Below, in pieces: positions 10,466 to 21,122 of a DNA stretch of 40,237 bases (its first letter is position 1; every line of letters begins with the position of its first letter). A program made the position numbers and the translations under genes. The notes under the pieces are model-generated. The model searched no databases. It was not told the origin of the DNA and saw only the letters and a program-made list of their open reading frames with translations. The DNA lies in contig NW_006920412.1 of the NCBI RefSeq assembly GCF_000344685.1, forward strand, positions 703,663 to 743,899, given 5' to 3'. Source of the DNA: Gloeophyllum trabeum ATCC 11539. Taxonomy: Eukaryota; Basidiomycota; Agaricomycetes; Gloeophyllales; Gloeophyllaceae.

Positions 10466-13350
10466 GTAGAAGCCAGCTCGGAAGGACGGGCGCAAGCCTC
10501 AAACGAACGTCGACATCAGGAGCATTCCCGATAAGATGTCTCTTCAATCCCTATCGTTGTACTATCGTCTCTCCATTTACTAATTGTCCTTACTTCCTCA
10601 CTCTCTTTGATTGTCTGTATCATTTAGACCTCTCCCGCCAACTGCATCACTCTCCTTTCGCTTTAAATTTCCATTCCAACTTTCTGTACACACGTAGCTG
10701 CTCTCATACTGGCTAGTTACATACACATTCTCTAGAGCCAACCATTTATGTCTTCGGCTGACGTATAATCGCTGGGTATCTGTACCAATACCATCGCCTT
10801 ATATTCCGTCCTCAGCCCATCCATATAACCCGCGGCAGCAAAACGAAGTACGCGGCCATACAGGTAAGCAGATGGGCGGCGCACCACGGTGTGAACGCTA
10901 GTATACTCCTTTGCACACGCGGGACACAGATGAGGCCTCGCGCAATGCTCTGCGCGGTAGCGACACGAGCATCCCTCCTCGCGCATACTCCTACTCTCGC
11001 ACTCACTGAGACCAGGTCTACATGTTCTGAGAGCCACGGAGGTCACGAACAGCTACCCCGCAAGATCAACTCACTATAACCGCGCCGCAACGACCGGGCG
11101 ATCCCAACAAGCGCAAATGAAGAGCGGATAGTAGACAGACCCTCTCACGATTGTCGCACGGAAGCGCTCTACAGATTCTGCCACTGCATGTATGGCATGG
11201 AACCGGCTACCTTGTAGACCTCGAATTTGCGAATAAGTGAAAGGAACGCGAGAGCTTCGCGGATTTTGCAAATGGCCGTGAATGTGAAATGTATACGACT
11301 TTGTTCCGCGGATGGAGGACCGATTTCACGGACGCTGGTATAATTAAATGAGCGGAGGCGATGCGGAGGGGTCGTCCGAGATTGAAGGCTAGAACAGTGG
11401 CACACATACACCTCTGGAGGGGTGCAAGTGAGGACAAGGTGAGAGTGACCAGGTGGTGGTTGTCATGAGCAAGAATATACACACTTACTCAGGAGTTATT
11501 CCATTTGTGATTAGCTTGGCCGGCAGAGAAATTGTCAGGGGCATGATACGCAGGGGAATGTTCTGACGGACCCGTCTATGATTCCCTGCGTTTTGCGATG
11601 AGGTTAGGTGAGAGGGCAAGGTTGCTGGACCTGAACAAGGACATGGGATCGAACGGGCAGCAAAGTCCGAGAGTAAAACCCAACACAAGGCTTCTGTTTA
11701 GAGATGTAAAGAAAGCAACATCAACACTAGATCGCGGGCACACGCCTTGCAAAGGACCAAGTGAACACCCAAATGCAGACTTGATGGAATTTGCCAAGCG
11801 GAACTGCGCGCTCTGTGCTCTGTTAAAGGCGGCATGCCTTTGCCCGATTCGTTGGATGGGTGAGGCCCCCACTGATGAGATGCAAATCAGTCAGCCTCCT
11901 GAAGGATCTATGGTATCTTTTTGTGCTTGAGTTGAAGTGGGTAAATGGTGACTGTGATGATAAACTGGTTACCTACTCAGAGGACTTGGGGATCACCTGA
12001 ATGGGAGCCCGCCAAGCGAAGCTGCGCACTCTGCTGGAGGTGGCATCACCAAGGAAGGCGGCTTCTGATGGTGCCGACTTTATAATGGGTGGTCCTCCCG
12101 TGACGAACGCAGCGACTTCACGGCTTGCATAACCAGACGGATCGTTCGATTCAAGGTAGCCTGGGTGACCTTGTAGCTGCTTGAGGAGACTCATAGCTAG
12201 ATTAAAGTTTAACTTACATCAGAGCGAAAGTCGTGAGAGATAGCGCAACGTACGATGGATCTGTAACTGTGTTAGGATCCACGCCTAACTTTCGAATTTG
12301 ACCAAACCGTAACCTTATGCTATGAGACCCATAAGATTATGGTTGGGTCACATTTGTAATCAACCTAGAGAGTCGCGTGAGCTGCTGCGATCTGGGTTGA
12401 GCGAAGAGGTATGAGTGGCAAGGTACGAAATAAGAATATAAGGGTGCAAAGGCATATTAAAGCTGGGATTGGCACAAATACAAGGAGCGGTGATAGATAG
12501 GCCGTAGAGACCAAGTTCGGCCGTTCTGTCTTTGGACGAGTTCCTGGCTATTCTGCCGAATTGTCAAGCGACCATCCTAGCTGTAAAGATATCCGGCTGT
12601 CATCGCTCAAAGGATTGCACACGCTGCCAGGATAATTCGCATGGTGTTCGGTGCCGACTCTGCGTTCTTACTGGTCCAAAGTCAACCCTAGGGTTAGCGC
12701 AAAACACGCGACCGTCTAGCACCATGTCAAGATTCGGTCCAGATACAGTGCGGGGCACAGATCGCTGGATAACCTCGGAAGTATATACGGATGCAATAAA
12801 CTCAAGTGCCAGATCTGCGAGTTCAGGGCACCAAGTACTTGGAAATACAACATTGGGATAAGAGCGTGCCCCTGGACACGGTCAGCTCGGAACCGCATAG
12901 GTGCGGGCCAAGGAAGAGACGGAAGGAATGGCGAGGGACATTTGCCTTTTCGAGAACAAGGCGAGCGCCAAAAGGAAAGTGCCGGGGTGATGGCCGCACG
13001 TGGGCGAGCCTGAATAGCAGATGGCTCCCACTGGACGGACTATTGTAGGCAGACCTTGTCCTGTATCGAGCAGGCATTGTTCGATTCGTGTGTTGCAGCG
13101 CATTCATCATGTCCTGGCTCCCGTACGCCGACGCGTGGACGGCCCTATATCCATCATCCTCTTCCCTGTTCCTGAACTCTTCCACCGGCCCCGAATAACA
13201 AATCTCTCGCAGGCCGAGCATCCTTCTCTGTATTTAATCAACGCGTCCCGCCCTTCATCGACCCCAGCACAGGGCAGCGAGCCCGCCATAGACACCCCAG
13301 CAGCCGCCATAACTTACTTTCACGACTTGGGCTAATTTATTCCTATTATC
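10466..13350. other. long gene-poor interval
   Basis: No gene could be modelled with confidence. A minus-strand open stretch (10732-11046) is cysteine-rich (a CX9CX5CX2C run) and another (11169-11411) contains a helical-looking KIREALAFLSLIRKFE segment. They do not join into a phase-consistent model. An imperfect inverted repeat lies at 12299-12350. A 23-base segment near 11796 recurs with three changes near 12008. A TATTTAAT near 13229 may serve the esterase gene. Confidence 0.4.
12299..12350. repeat. imperfect 21-bp inverted repeat
   Basis: TGACCAAACCGTAACCTTATG at 12299-12319 pairs with the reverse complement of 12330-12350 at 18 of 21 positions, leaving a 10-base loop. No gene is adjacent. 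It resembles a small foldback repeat or a palindromic regulatory site. Confidence 0.5.
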
Positions 13351-15223
13351 ATGGTCGCTGTTAGATCACTCGTCTCTGGCCTCCTGCTCCTCGGTTCGAC
13401 CCTCGCCTCGCCCGTGCCCTCCCCCAGCACGAACGGCATCAAGCTCCCGTTTCCGCCTATCACGCCCAAGGGCCTCCTCTGCCAAATTCCGATAGTGAAG
13501 GACTTCCTCTGCCCGCGTCAGTCCTCGTCGGGCACGTCTGTGAAAACACCTCTCGGTACGGCCCAGGGCACTGCCGACACGTCCAATGCGAACCGGTTCG
13601 TCGTGAAGTATGCTTCGGCAAATCGGTGGCAAGCCTCAGTTATGACTACCAACTGGACCCTGCCGTAAGTAGCCCTCCTCTCTCGCAGTGCTTTGCTCAC
13701 GCGACCGCGTTGGTTCAGCAATGGAGCTACGGACCCGTCTGCCCTACCGCTGTCTTGCCCACAGCCAGGCGTGGATGACTCGGCATTCTCGGAAGACTGC
13801 TTGTCCATGATGATATACGTCCCTTCCAGCGTCAGGCTAGGCAGCAATGTCCCAACCATGCTGTGGATCCATGGCGGTTCTTTCATCGTTGGCGCGGCTA
13901 CAGGGCCGGGCTTGGACGGCTCCAGCCTCGCATCTGCCACGAACTCCATCGTCGCAGTGGTGCAATACCGTTTGGGAGCTGTAAGTGATCCTATGTTATC
14001 TTGGAGTCAGTTCGCTGACGCTCGCACAGTTGGGCTGGATGGCGCCCAACGGCGATACCAACCTCGCCCTGGGCGACATCATTATCGCATTAGGCTTCTT
14101 GAAGACAGTACTGCCAAGCTTCGGCGGCGACCCGTCGCAGATCACCATAGCCGGCCAGAGTTCCGGGGCTACTATGGTCAGAGCCATGCTTGCCATTCCC
14201 TCTGCTTCCAGCCTCTTCAACCACGCGATCATCCAGTCGGATCCCATGGTATGCTATCACTCATTGCTCATTTTAACACAATCTAACCGCAATCCACAGG
14301 ACTACGGTTTCCAATCCCCAGGCACCCAGCAGACCCTGCAGAACTACTTCAACGGCCTGCTCAACTGCTCCCCGTCCGACACTGCCTGCCTGGACGCCAT
14401 CTCGCTCGACGACCTCATCAACGCGCAGATGAACCTCTACAGCACCGCCTACTCGCTCGACCCCTCCGCGACGCTCTCCGAGCCGATGCGTCCCGTGCAC
14501 GACGGGCAGCTGATCACGAGCACGCTCGACTCGTCCTCGCCCTTCCCGCGGCAGAGCAAGAGCATCCTGGTCTCGACCGTGCTGAACGAGGCCGGGCTCA
14601 CGATCTACGGCAACTACGACCAGCCGCTGCCCGAGTCGCAGTGGGAGCCCGCGGTGAACGCGACCTTCGGCGCCGCGCGCACCGCGAAGATCTACAACGC
14701 CAGTGTCTACGCCGCGTCGCAGTTCGCCGTGGGCACCAATGGCAGCGCGAACGCGAGCACCACCGTCGACGCGCGCGCGCAGCTGCAGGAGCTCGGGACG
14801 GATTATATTTGGAAGTGCTCGAGCTGGACGTTCGCACGGAACTGGGCCGCGAACGGCGGCACGGTCTATGCGGGGCTGTACGTCGTCGGCTCGAGCTACC
14901 CGGGCAACAGCGCCGTGCCGTACTGCACGCAGGCAGGCGTCGTGTGCCACCAGGACGACATCCAGATCGTGTTCGGCATGGCGCCGAGCCCCAGTACGGC
15001 GCAGAGTGCGCTGATCAGCGAGATGCAGGCGCGGTACGGCGCGTTCTTCCGCACGGGGAACCCGAATCCGAGTGGCTCGTCCTTGCAGAGCTGGCAGGCG
15101 TCGGGCACGAGCAACGTGAATGCGGTGCTGCTCGGCGGGAGCGGGCTGGCGCCTGTTGGCGCGTGCGACCCGTCGTACTGGGGGGAGGCGGTGCAGTATG
15201 ACTACCAGGTCTACGGCATCTGA
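13351..15223 (+). CDS. secreted type-B carboxylesterase/lipase
   Basis: Four-exon model, 572 residues: 13351-13664, 13719-13980, 14030-14248, 14300-15223. The N-terminus MVAVRSLVSGLLLLGSTLAS is a clear signal peptide. The alpha/beta-hydrolase (COesterase) core shows EDCLSMMIYVP, the oxyanion-hole WIHGGSFIVGA, VVQYRLG, the nucleophile elbow AGQSSGAT (Ser236) and a CHQDDIQIVFG segment carrying the likely catalytic His. The family hydrolyses carboxylic esters, outside the cell in this case; several NxS/T sites (for example NGSANAS) would be glycosylated. The elbow reads GQSSG where the family usually has GESAG, so Glu is replaced by Gln. Strong G+C third-position bias marks exon 4. The Nudix gene follows convergently. 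Confidence 0.92.
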
Positions 15224-15711
15224 GGGTGGCTGTCGCTGGGGACTGCGCGAAAGAGGATAAGAAAACAAATGTCTGTATCCATCCTGCCTTCCCACACACT
15301 CTTTTTTCGCGTGTTTCTTGTTCCTATACCTAATTTGCCTTTCTTTTCTCTCTCCTTGTCGATTTTTCTTTCATTCCTGCATATAGCTTCCTGGCATTGA
15401 CAACTTTGTTCCGGTTTTGGTCTCGTGTTTTCCAAAGGACTCTCATACGCCTCTGTAGCATTGCAACCGCGTCTTTATTCCTCTCCGGGTTCTCGGGTAC
15501 AAAGATAATAATTGATGTAGCTTTACGATCGCCAATACATTATGCTGTCCCTAATATCACTAGAGGGTCCGATGAACGTCCGCTGAGATGTGAGGGTAGT
15601 CCTACTGTACAAGTGATTACAACGGCCGTGTCGTAAATGGGACATTACATATCGCATAGTATAACATAAATAGGAGCAAGATGGCCGGAGAGGGAACGTC
15701 CATGTCCGGGG
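15224..15711. other. convergent 3' intergenic region
   Basis: Lies between the stop codons of the esterase and the Nudix gene. It is T-rich just after the esterase (about 15299-15375), as expected for 3' processing. I see no gene or repeat. Confidence 0.5.
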
Positions 15712-16928
15712 TCACAGCTTCGCGTGCGGTGTGAACGCGTGAGGCTCGATTTCCGAGAAAATGTCAAAGTTGCGCAGCAGCATGTTCTCCGTAGGTACCT
15801 GCGCGGAAAGCGATCAGCAATCATCCTGTGAGAAATCTGGTAAAATGGCAGCACTCACCCCGCCCTTGCCGAAGCGCACCAGCGAGCGGTGCAGGCGCCC
15901 CTTGGCCCCGCCGCGCGTCTCGTCGCCCTCGTACGTGAGCACCGTGCGGCCCTCGGCGTCCGTGCCCAGCGCGCGGGGGTTGATCACCATCCGCCCAAAC
16001 GAACCCCTTGAGAGCTGGTACACGCGCTCACGCTGCTCTCTCGTGTTCCGCTCGCCCTGGAGGATCTCCGCGAGCGTCGAGAGGAGGTAGAATTGCGGGG
16101 GCATGAGCGCGATGCGGCCAGAGGTGTAGGCGAAGAGCGCGGTGGCTGGGTGCAGGAAGGAGGCGGCGACGACTTCTTGCCCGCCGTCGGGCGTGGGGAG
16201 GCGGGAGTGTTTGCTGCCCTCAGAGAAACCGGAGGAGGAGGCGTGCGGGAGGAATGTGATGAAGAATTGCGCGTGGAAACGTCTGGAGAGGCAAATTGTC
16301 AGATGGGAGGTGCGGAAAGAATGTGAAGGGGAACGTACCTGGGGACTTGCACGGGAGTGACCCAGCTTGTAAAGGGGAAGAGGGACTGGATGTCGGGCTC
16401 GAGGCGGCATTCGGTGAGGAAGTGGCTGAAGGACATGTGGTTGGAGTGGATCGCGTTGCGGGCTTCGTTCAGAACGGCATCGTCCAGGTCGGGTTCCCCG
16501 CTACGGTCAGAAGAGGCTAGTAATAATCCCGTTTCCTCGAATGTTTCCCGGATAGCTGTCAGGGCCAGGGAGTCATCCTGCTTGGGATCGAAGTTGCCAC
16601 CGGGGAAGACCTTTGAAGATCGTCAGCGACAAGAAGCAAATTCCAAAGAGGGCAGACTCACGTAGGTACCTCCGAACGAGTTTGCCTTTGGATTCCTTTG
16701 CACGAACAGGATCTCGTTCCGTTCGTTGACGATGAGCGCGCTCGCAGACGGTCTGGGGATCGCAGGGACACTGCTCGTAGACTGAGCTCTCGTCACCGTC
16801 GCTGTGGCCATTCTGGAAAGATTTCTTGTCGCACTGATGTTATGGGTAGATATTGGCCGGGTTGGTGCTTGAAGCGAGTGGTTCACTCGAGCGGCGACGC
16901 GTATGCGTGCCATCTTGACAGCCAGCAT
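15712..16928 (-). CDS. Nudix hydrolase, NUDT19-like (putative CoA/acyl-CoA diphosphatase)
   Basis: Four-exon model, 349 residues, read downward: 16662-16928, 16339-16610, 15859-16282, 15712-15798. The catalytic region shows a Nudix box in which REX2EEXG is intact (AIRETFEETGLLL). The upstream part (VFPGGNFDPKQDDS) has two extra residues and Asp at the usual first Glu, as in the divergent NUDT19/RP2 group. Mammalian members cleave CoA esters in peroxisomes or mitochondria. The first 45 residues are rich in Arg, Ser, Ala and Thr without acids, resembling a mitochondrial presequence. The last residues are HAKL, so the terminal AKL fits the PTS1 peroxisome signal. Internal ATGs (MARIRV; MATATVTR, about residue 40) could give a form without presequence. 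The substrate is an inference. Confidence 0.85.
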
Positions 16929-18280
16929 GTTTTATGCAGGGTACGGGCCAGGGGTGTCAGCTTTCCGCGTTTCAGGCAGACGCATTAGACCGGCACGCAG
17001 CGCCGTGGTCGCAGCCAAAACACTTTGCAAAGGAGTCGCAGCGAGCGCTGGAATGATGAAACCAGGCTCGATCACGGAACTGTGATAAGATAGGAAACTC
17101 GCGGTGGGCGCCTATTTCCCCGCCTTCCTTATCGGTGGGCTATTTGCCTCCGCTCGAATGTGGCTGAGCTGTGGCCACAGCATTCGGGCGTCAGAAACTT
17201 GAGCAGAACATTGAAACACGGTGTCCATAGCTTGTGCATTTACCCGAGATGTTCAGGAGAACGCGACGGAGTATGATCGATAGAGCTGGGTAGAGCGCGA
17301 TTTGCCGGGATAGACAGACATAGACAGACAATAATGGCAGCGAATAATATGACAGGGCGTGTAAAAGGAGGAGTCTTTGAGGCGACCGGTGACTCACAAC
17401 CAGCGCTGTGCTGCGACACGAACTCAGTGACTCAATGTAAGCCAACCATGCCCGGATGCCAGAAACAAGCTGTGCTTGATAGTACATACGGTAGGTAAAA
17501 TAAGACCGCCACAAGCTCTGACGTGTTATCTCGGAAGGAATTTATGTTATATCTGTGCCCATATACATCACTGTGTAGTGAGCATCGATGATGTAAGCCG
17601 GAGAGCCATTTTCTCGAATCATACAGCCTGGGTGGAATGGGTGGAAGGACCGGCCCAAGTGTGAATAACTAGAGTCCACTTGTGAGAAAATATCTGTGGG
17701 GGTGGGGACTGGTGGGGAACCTGCCAAAATCTGAATCCCAACGTCAGGAAACAATAGATTCTATGGTTGTTTCCCCCGGTTACACAGCCCTGCATAGGTC
17801 TATAGAGGTCCGCAGAGGTCGGACAGGTTAATATGAACAGGAGGAACTAGTTTTTGGGGTCATAAGTGAGAGGCGTTTCCTGATGCAAATTCAGCACGAT
17901 ATTCGATCTGAATCCGAAAGGGCCAACATAGTGTGCTCTACTGGGGTTCGGAAAAGGGTTAGTCGTGTGCGTAGGTACGAATGCCAGAGGACTCAGTGGC
18001 TAGCTGCTAGATACCAGCAGGTACCGGATCTGCGCCCACAGCTAGTATTATTTTGTATACATTGAAATTTGACAGCCACTCCGCGTCGACGGTAATAGTC
18101 CATTTTTGACACCACTCAATATTGACTCGGATATCAAGCAATATGCCCAACCTAGGCCTCCTTCACATTTCGGGGCGACATTCTGAAGTTTGAACACGAC
18201 AGTACAGACCTACATAGTAGCAACGACAAACAAATTTAACTTGACTCTTGGGGGCATGCAAGAAGAGCCGGCTGTCCAAG
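16929..18280. other. gene-poor interval
   Basis: Only short frames without family signal. It contains an exact tandem 10-mer (TAGACAGACA twice, 17311-17330), a run of AGGTC words at about 17797-17827, and a 15-mer AACATTGAAACACGG at about 17207 that recurs at about 19828. Confidence 0.4.
17311..17330. repeat. tandem 10-bp repeat, two copies
   Basis: TAGACAGACA occurs twice head to tail with no mismatch. Too short to infer function. Confidence 0.5.
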
Positions 18281-19489
18281 TTACTCATTGACCTGGGGCT
18301 GACCCACAATCGGAGGGACGGTAGACTCCTCTTCCCCCGAGGGAGGCGCAGAGGCTGGCAACGGCGGAGTCGGTTTCACGGGAGGAAGCATGCGTGGGTG
18401 CTCATACTTCCCGGATATCGCCTGGATCTTCGCCCATACAGATATGAGTCTGTCGATATAAGCTTCCACGGCAGAGTCTCCTGCATGCTCAGAAACGAGA
18501 TAGGTGAGTTCGTCCTCATTGAGTTCTGCATGGTGCACCACCGAAGTGCAGAAGACATCTGAGAGAGATAGGAGTTAGGACACATGTTAACAGTAGAATG
18601 CGGCAGGGCCCACAGCAGAATACGTTCTCCGAATTGGCCATAACTCCTCTCCCCTCAAAATTATAGCGCCAGATCTACAACTAGATTAAGGAAAACTTGA
18701 ACTCGCTACTCATACGAAATCGGTTGCTCACCTTGACGTCAATTCGAATAATGGCGTTGTGGTGTACAAAGACGAAGAATTTTTGTTCTTGTTGTTCACC
18801 TGCATTGGCATTCCCAAGGATAGCATTTAATGAGGTATTAATGAGTTTCTATGCCATGAAACTTATGAGTCGCCCGACAATTGTACCAAACTTGACCTCT
18901 CACCCGGAAGCCTTGGAGAATTGGATTACTGTTGTCCGAGTTACTATCTCCACTACCAAAAAAGGTATTGACGACCTCCCCAATTCCACCATCGATGCTC
19001 TATAAAGGACATCAATCGTTCTTGCAAGCAGCACATATCGAACGCTACAGACCGTTTGCTCGACACCGACACGGTAGCCACGTTCCCAGCGGAGGGCACG
19101 ATAGCCAGGGACTACTGTCTTTTTGACAGCATCGACGTTTGCAAACATTCTGCCCTTGTCATCAGCGCGTTGCAGCGTCCAAAATACGGAGACCATACTG
19201 GTGTAGGTCGCTTTGGTATTTGTCTAATTTCGAGTTCGCAGCATTGACTGTGTCGGAAATAGTCATTCAATTAAATGATACTGTAGGAAGTAGGAATACC
19301 CTTCCGACACATACCTAGGAATGTAAGTTGTTCTTTGACGTTCCTGGCCACAGCTTGGTCACCTTCGCTAAGACTCTGTCGAAGGGTTGCAATGGCTTGA
19401 CCCATGGCCGTTGAGAGTAAAGAGATGATCTGGAGATATTCAAAGGTGTGAAATAAGTGTCGAACGGTGAGGGGAACATGAATGCGCAT
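18281..19489 (-). CDS. unrecognised seven-exon protein
   Basis: Model read downward: 19315-19489, 19199-19247, 19053-19149, 18904-18999, 18732-18848, 18614-18674, 18281-18558. Seven exons with 49-67-base introns (most about 53-57) join in one frame (290 residues from ATG 19489; 262 from ATG 19405). I prefer 19405 because a TATAAAA run at 19494-19501 is too close to the upper ATG. The N-terminal third is helical and charged (DQAVARNVKEQL, KLDKYQSDLHQ). The middle has a glycine/serine loop (FFGSGDSNSDNSN). The C-terminal part looks like beta strands with an aromatic motif IWRYNFEGRG, then ELNEDELTYLV and a proline-rich tail. No signal peptide or membrane segment is visible. I do not recognise the family and assign no function. 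Intron lengths, branch-point-like CTAAC/CTGAT and phase continuity make a real gene likely. Confidence 0.65.
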
Positions 19490-19493
19490 TGAC

Positions 19494-19501
19494 TTTTATA
19501 T
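19494..19501 (-). promoter_or_regulatory. TATA box of the unrecognised gene
   Basis: On the minus strand ATATAAAA lies only 5 bases above the first in-frame ATG (19489) but about 90 bases above ATG 19405. This supports the downstream start. Confidence 0.45.
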
Positions 19502-19796
19502 CTCTGCGAGGGGCGCCAATAATAGGATTTGAGAAATTTGAGTGCGAAAAGAGAGGAAGCTTTGAGGTCATCAGCTACTCACGTTCAGAATTGTATCTAC
19601 CACGTTCCGGGGTTGGGAATAATGGTAGCTAAAAACATCTGAAGGACAGATGCATGGAACTTAGCACTAGGCCCTATGGCTTAGAAGAACTCAACTTAAG
19701 CCATGTCTGGGTGCTAGAATCAAGCTAAGCTTGATCATAGACAGCCAAAGCGATTTCAGGAACGCCATGACAGAGATGCAAGGGGCGGTAGCAATT

Positions 19797-20090
19797 GATC
19801 AACGTTCCGATGGGCTGTCTCTGGAGAAACATTGAAACACGGAAACAGGGTTTGCTTGAGTCTCGACGGTATGCCGTAGATGGCTAAAGCAAGAATGATA
19901 CAAGGAAAACATAACACTGGGCGGCAATTACTCAGCGTTCTGACGGGCTATCTCGGCAGGGGACATCTCATTGAACCATATCTGGATGTTAGACTCGACA
20001 GCGGACTTTGCTTGACGGTGAACAGTCGAGGCAAGGGAGACGTAGGATACAGCCACGATTTACCAGCGTTCTGGAGTGGTATCTCAGGAC
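19797..20090. repeat. three degenerate copies, period about 132 bases
   Basis: A core like AGCGTTCTGACGGGCTATCTC appears at about 19800 (CAACGTTCCGATGGGCTGTCTC), 19934 and 20065 (AGCGTTCTGGAGTGGTATCTC), each followed by similar downstream words such as ACATTGAA or ACATCTCATTGAA. It looks like an old tandem array. Confidence 0.45.
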
Positions 20091-20495
20091 GAAGACATGA
20101 TATATTCGTGTCACGTACATTGCCGTGTAAGCTTGCATGGAAGCACGAGAGCTATGTGCCTGTTGGACATTCCCTCGGAACTGCAGGCAGATTGGCCGGG
20201 GTACAGAGACTTCATTGTAAACCGGCGAGGGCTAGCCCTAGAAAACCCTCCATGTCGTGGTATTCTGACCGTAGCCGGAGAGCATAGAATATAGTGGTCA
20301 CGGCAATCAGCCTGGCCTGTTCCCCTGCTTTCTGGCTGTTAGCCACCTTCGCGTTACAGGTTTGAACAGGGGGACTTATCAGGGTAACTCAGAGTAACTC
20401 TCCTAATATTGCGGCAATAAGCGGTAGAGTGTAGGTAGCTCGCTCCTGTTTTGTTGAACGGTTGTGCTTGTATGCCATCTTTCCCACGTTTGTGT

Positions 20496-20508
20496 TGGCG
20501 CTATATAA
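20496..20508 (+). promoter_or_regulatory. orphan TATA motif identical to that of arginase
   Basis: TGGCGCTATATAA is an exact 13-base match to 7218-7230. The ATGs that follow open only very short frames, so if it is active it drives an unrecognised or non-coding transcript. Confidence 0.3.
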
Positions 20509-21122
20509 TGGCAGAGATTTGATAAAACTACGGAGGGAAAGAAAATCACTACAACCCTATGAGCAGGTGAATACATCAGGTCGTCAGAAACTGTACAATC
20601 TACTGACCTTTCACGTGACAGGGATGGCAGATGAGTCTCACAGCACCTTGAGAGCTCATTAGCACCTATTCCTGATATTCGCTCGGAAGCCCTGGCTAGG
20701 GTTCCCGGCAGGTCCGAGCCAGATCAAGACATTGGCAGGCCAGACCTTACCACGGCACTGGCACTCCGAGTCGGAGTCTGAACCTACCTTTGCCTCTTCC
20801 TCTCCCGAGGAATATCAATAATTTACCAAAGACCTTGCAAGTAGCCTTCCATATACCTCATCACCTAGTCGTGTCAGAAGGTCAAACATTTGGGACAGCT
20901 TGCGGATGTGTTGGCGTCGGAACTCGGAAGGACGTGGATATGAGGAAGCGCGCCAACCACGTGATTCCCTATTAGAGTCACCTGCCCGTTTTACGTAAGC
21001 GTGAGTACGCGTTCTTGTATACCCTTGTCGGCGCCACTCTGTGTTCTTTACCTTCTTTCATTAACAAAGTCGAATCAATAACGCGTCACGCACGGGGAGC
21101 TACGGGGAGTAAGACTACTGAC

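Larger units (their letters stand above)
19490..21122. other. gene-poor interval with degenerate repeats
   Basis: Upstream of the unknown minus-strand gene and of UBLCP1. It holds three diverged copies of a unit with about 132-base spacing (see 19797-20090), a TATA motif at 20496-20508 with no clear gene downstream, and an open stretch at 20669-20823 ending in a serine/glutamate-rich tail that may be an orphan exon. No firm gene. Confidence 0.4.

Noticed and set aside
10732..11411. Possible minus-strand cysteine-rich gene
   Set aside because: Two suggestive open stretches could not be joined by in-phase introns, and no start or domain was recognised.
11598..11930. 110-codon plus-strand open frame
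   Set aside because: No motif. Part of it resembles a second segment near 12010 on DNA level (20 of 23 bases), which suggests repeat DNA rather than a gene.
14273..15295. 340-codon minus-strand open frame
   Set aside because: It is the antisense shadow of the G+C-biased fourth exon of the esterase; arginine-rich composition and no motifs.
4032..16928. A biosynthetic gene cluster formed by aminotransferase, arginase, esterase and Nudix genes
   Set aside because: No backbone synthase, transporter or regulator, mixed strands, wide gaps and housekeeping functions; proximity alone does not support a pathway.
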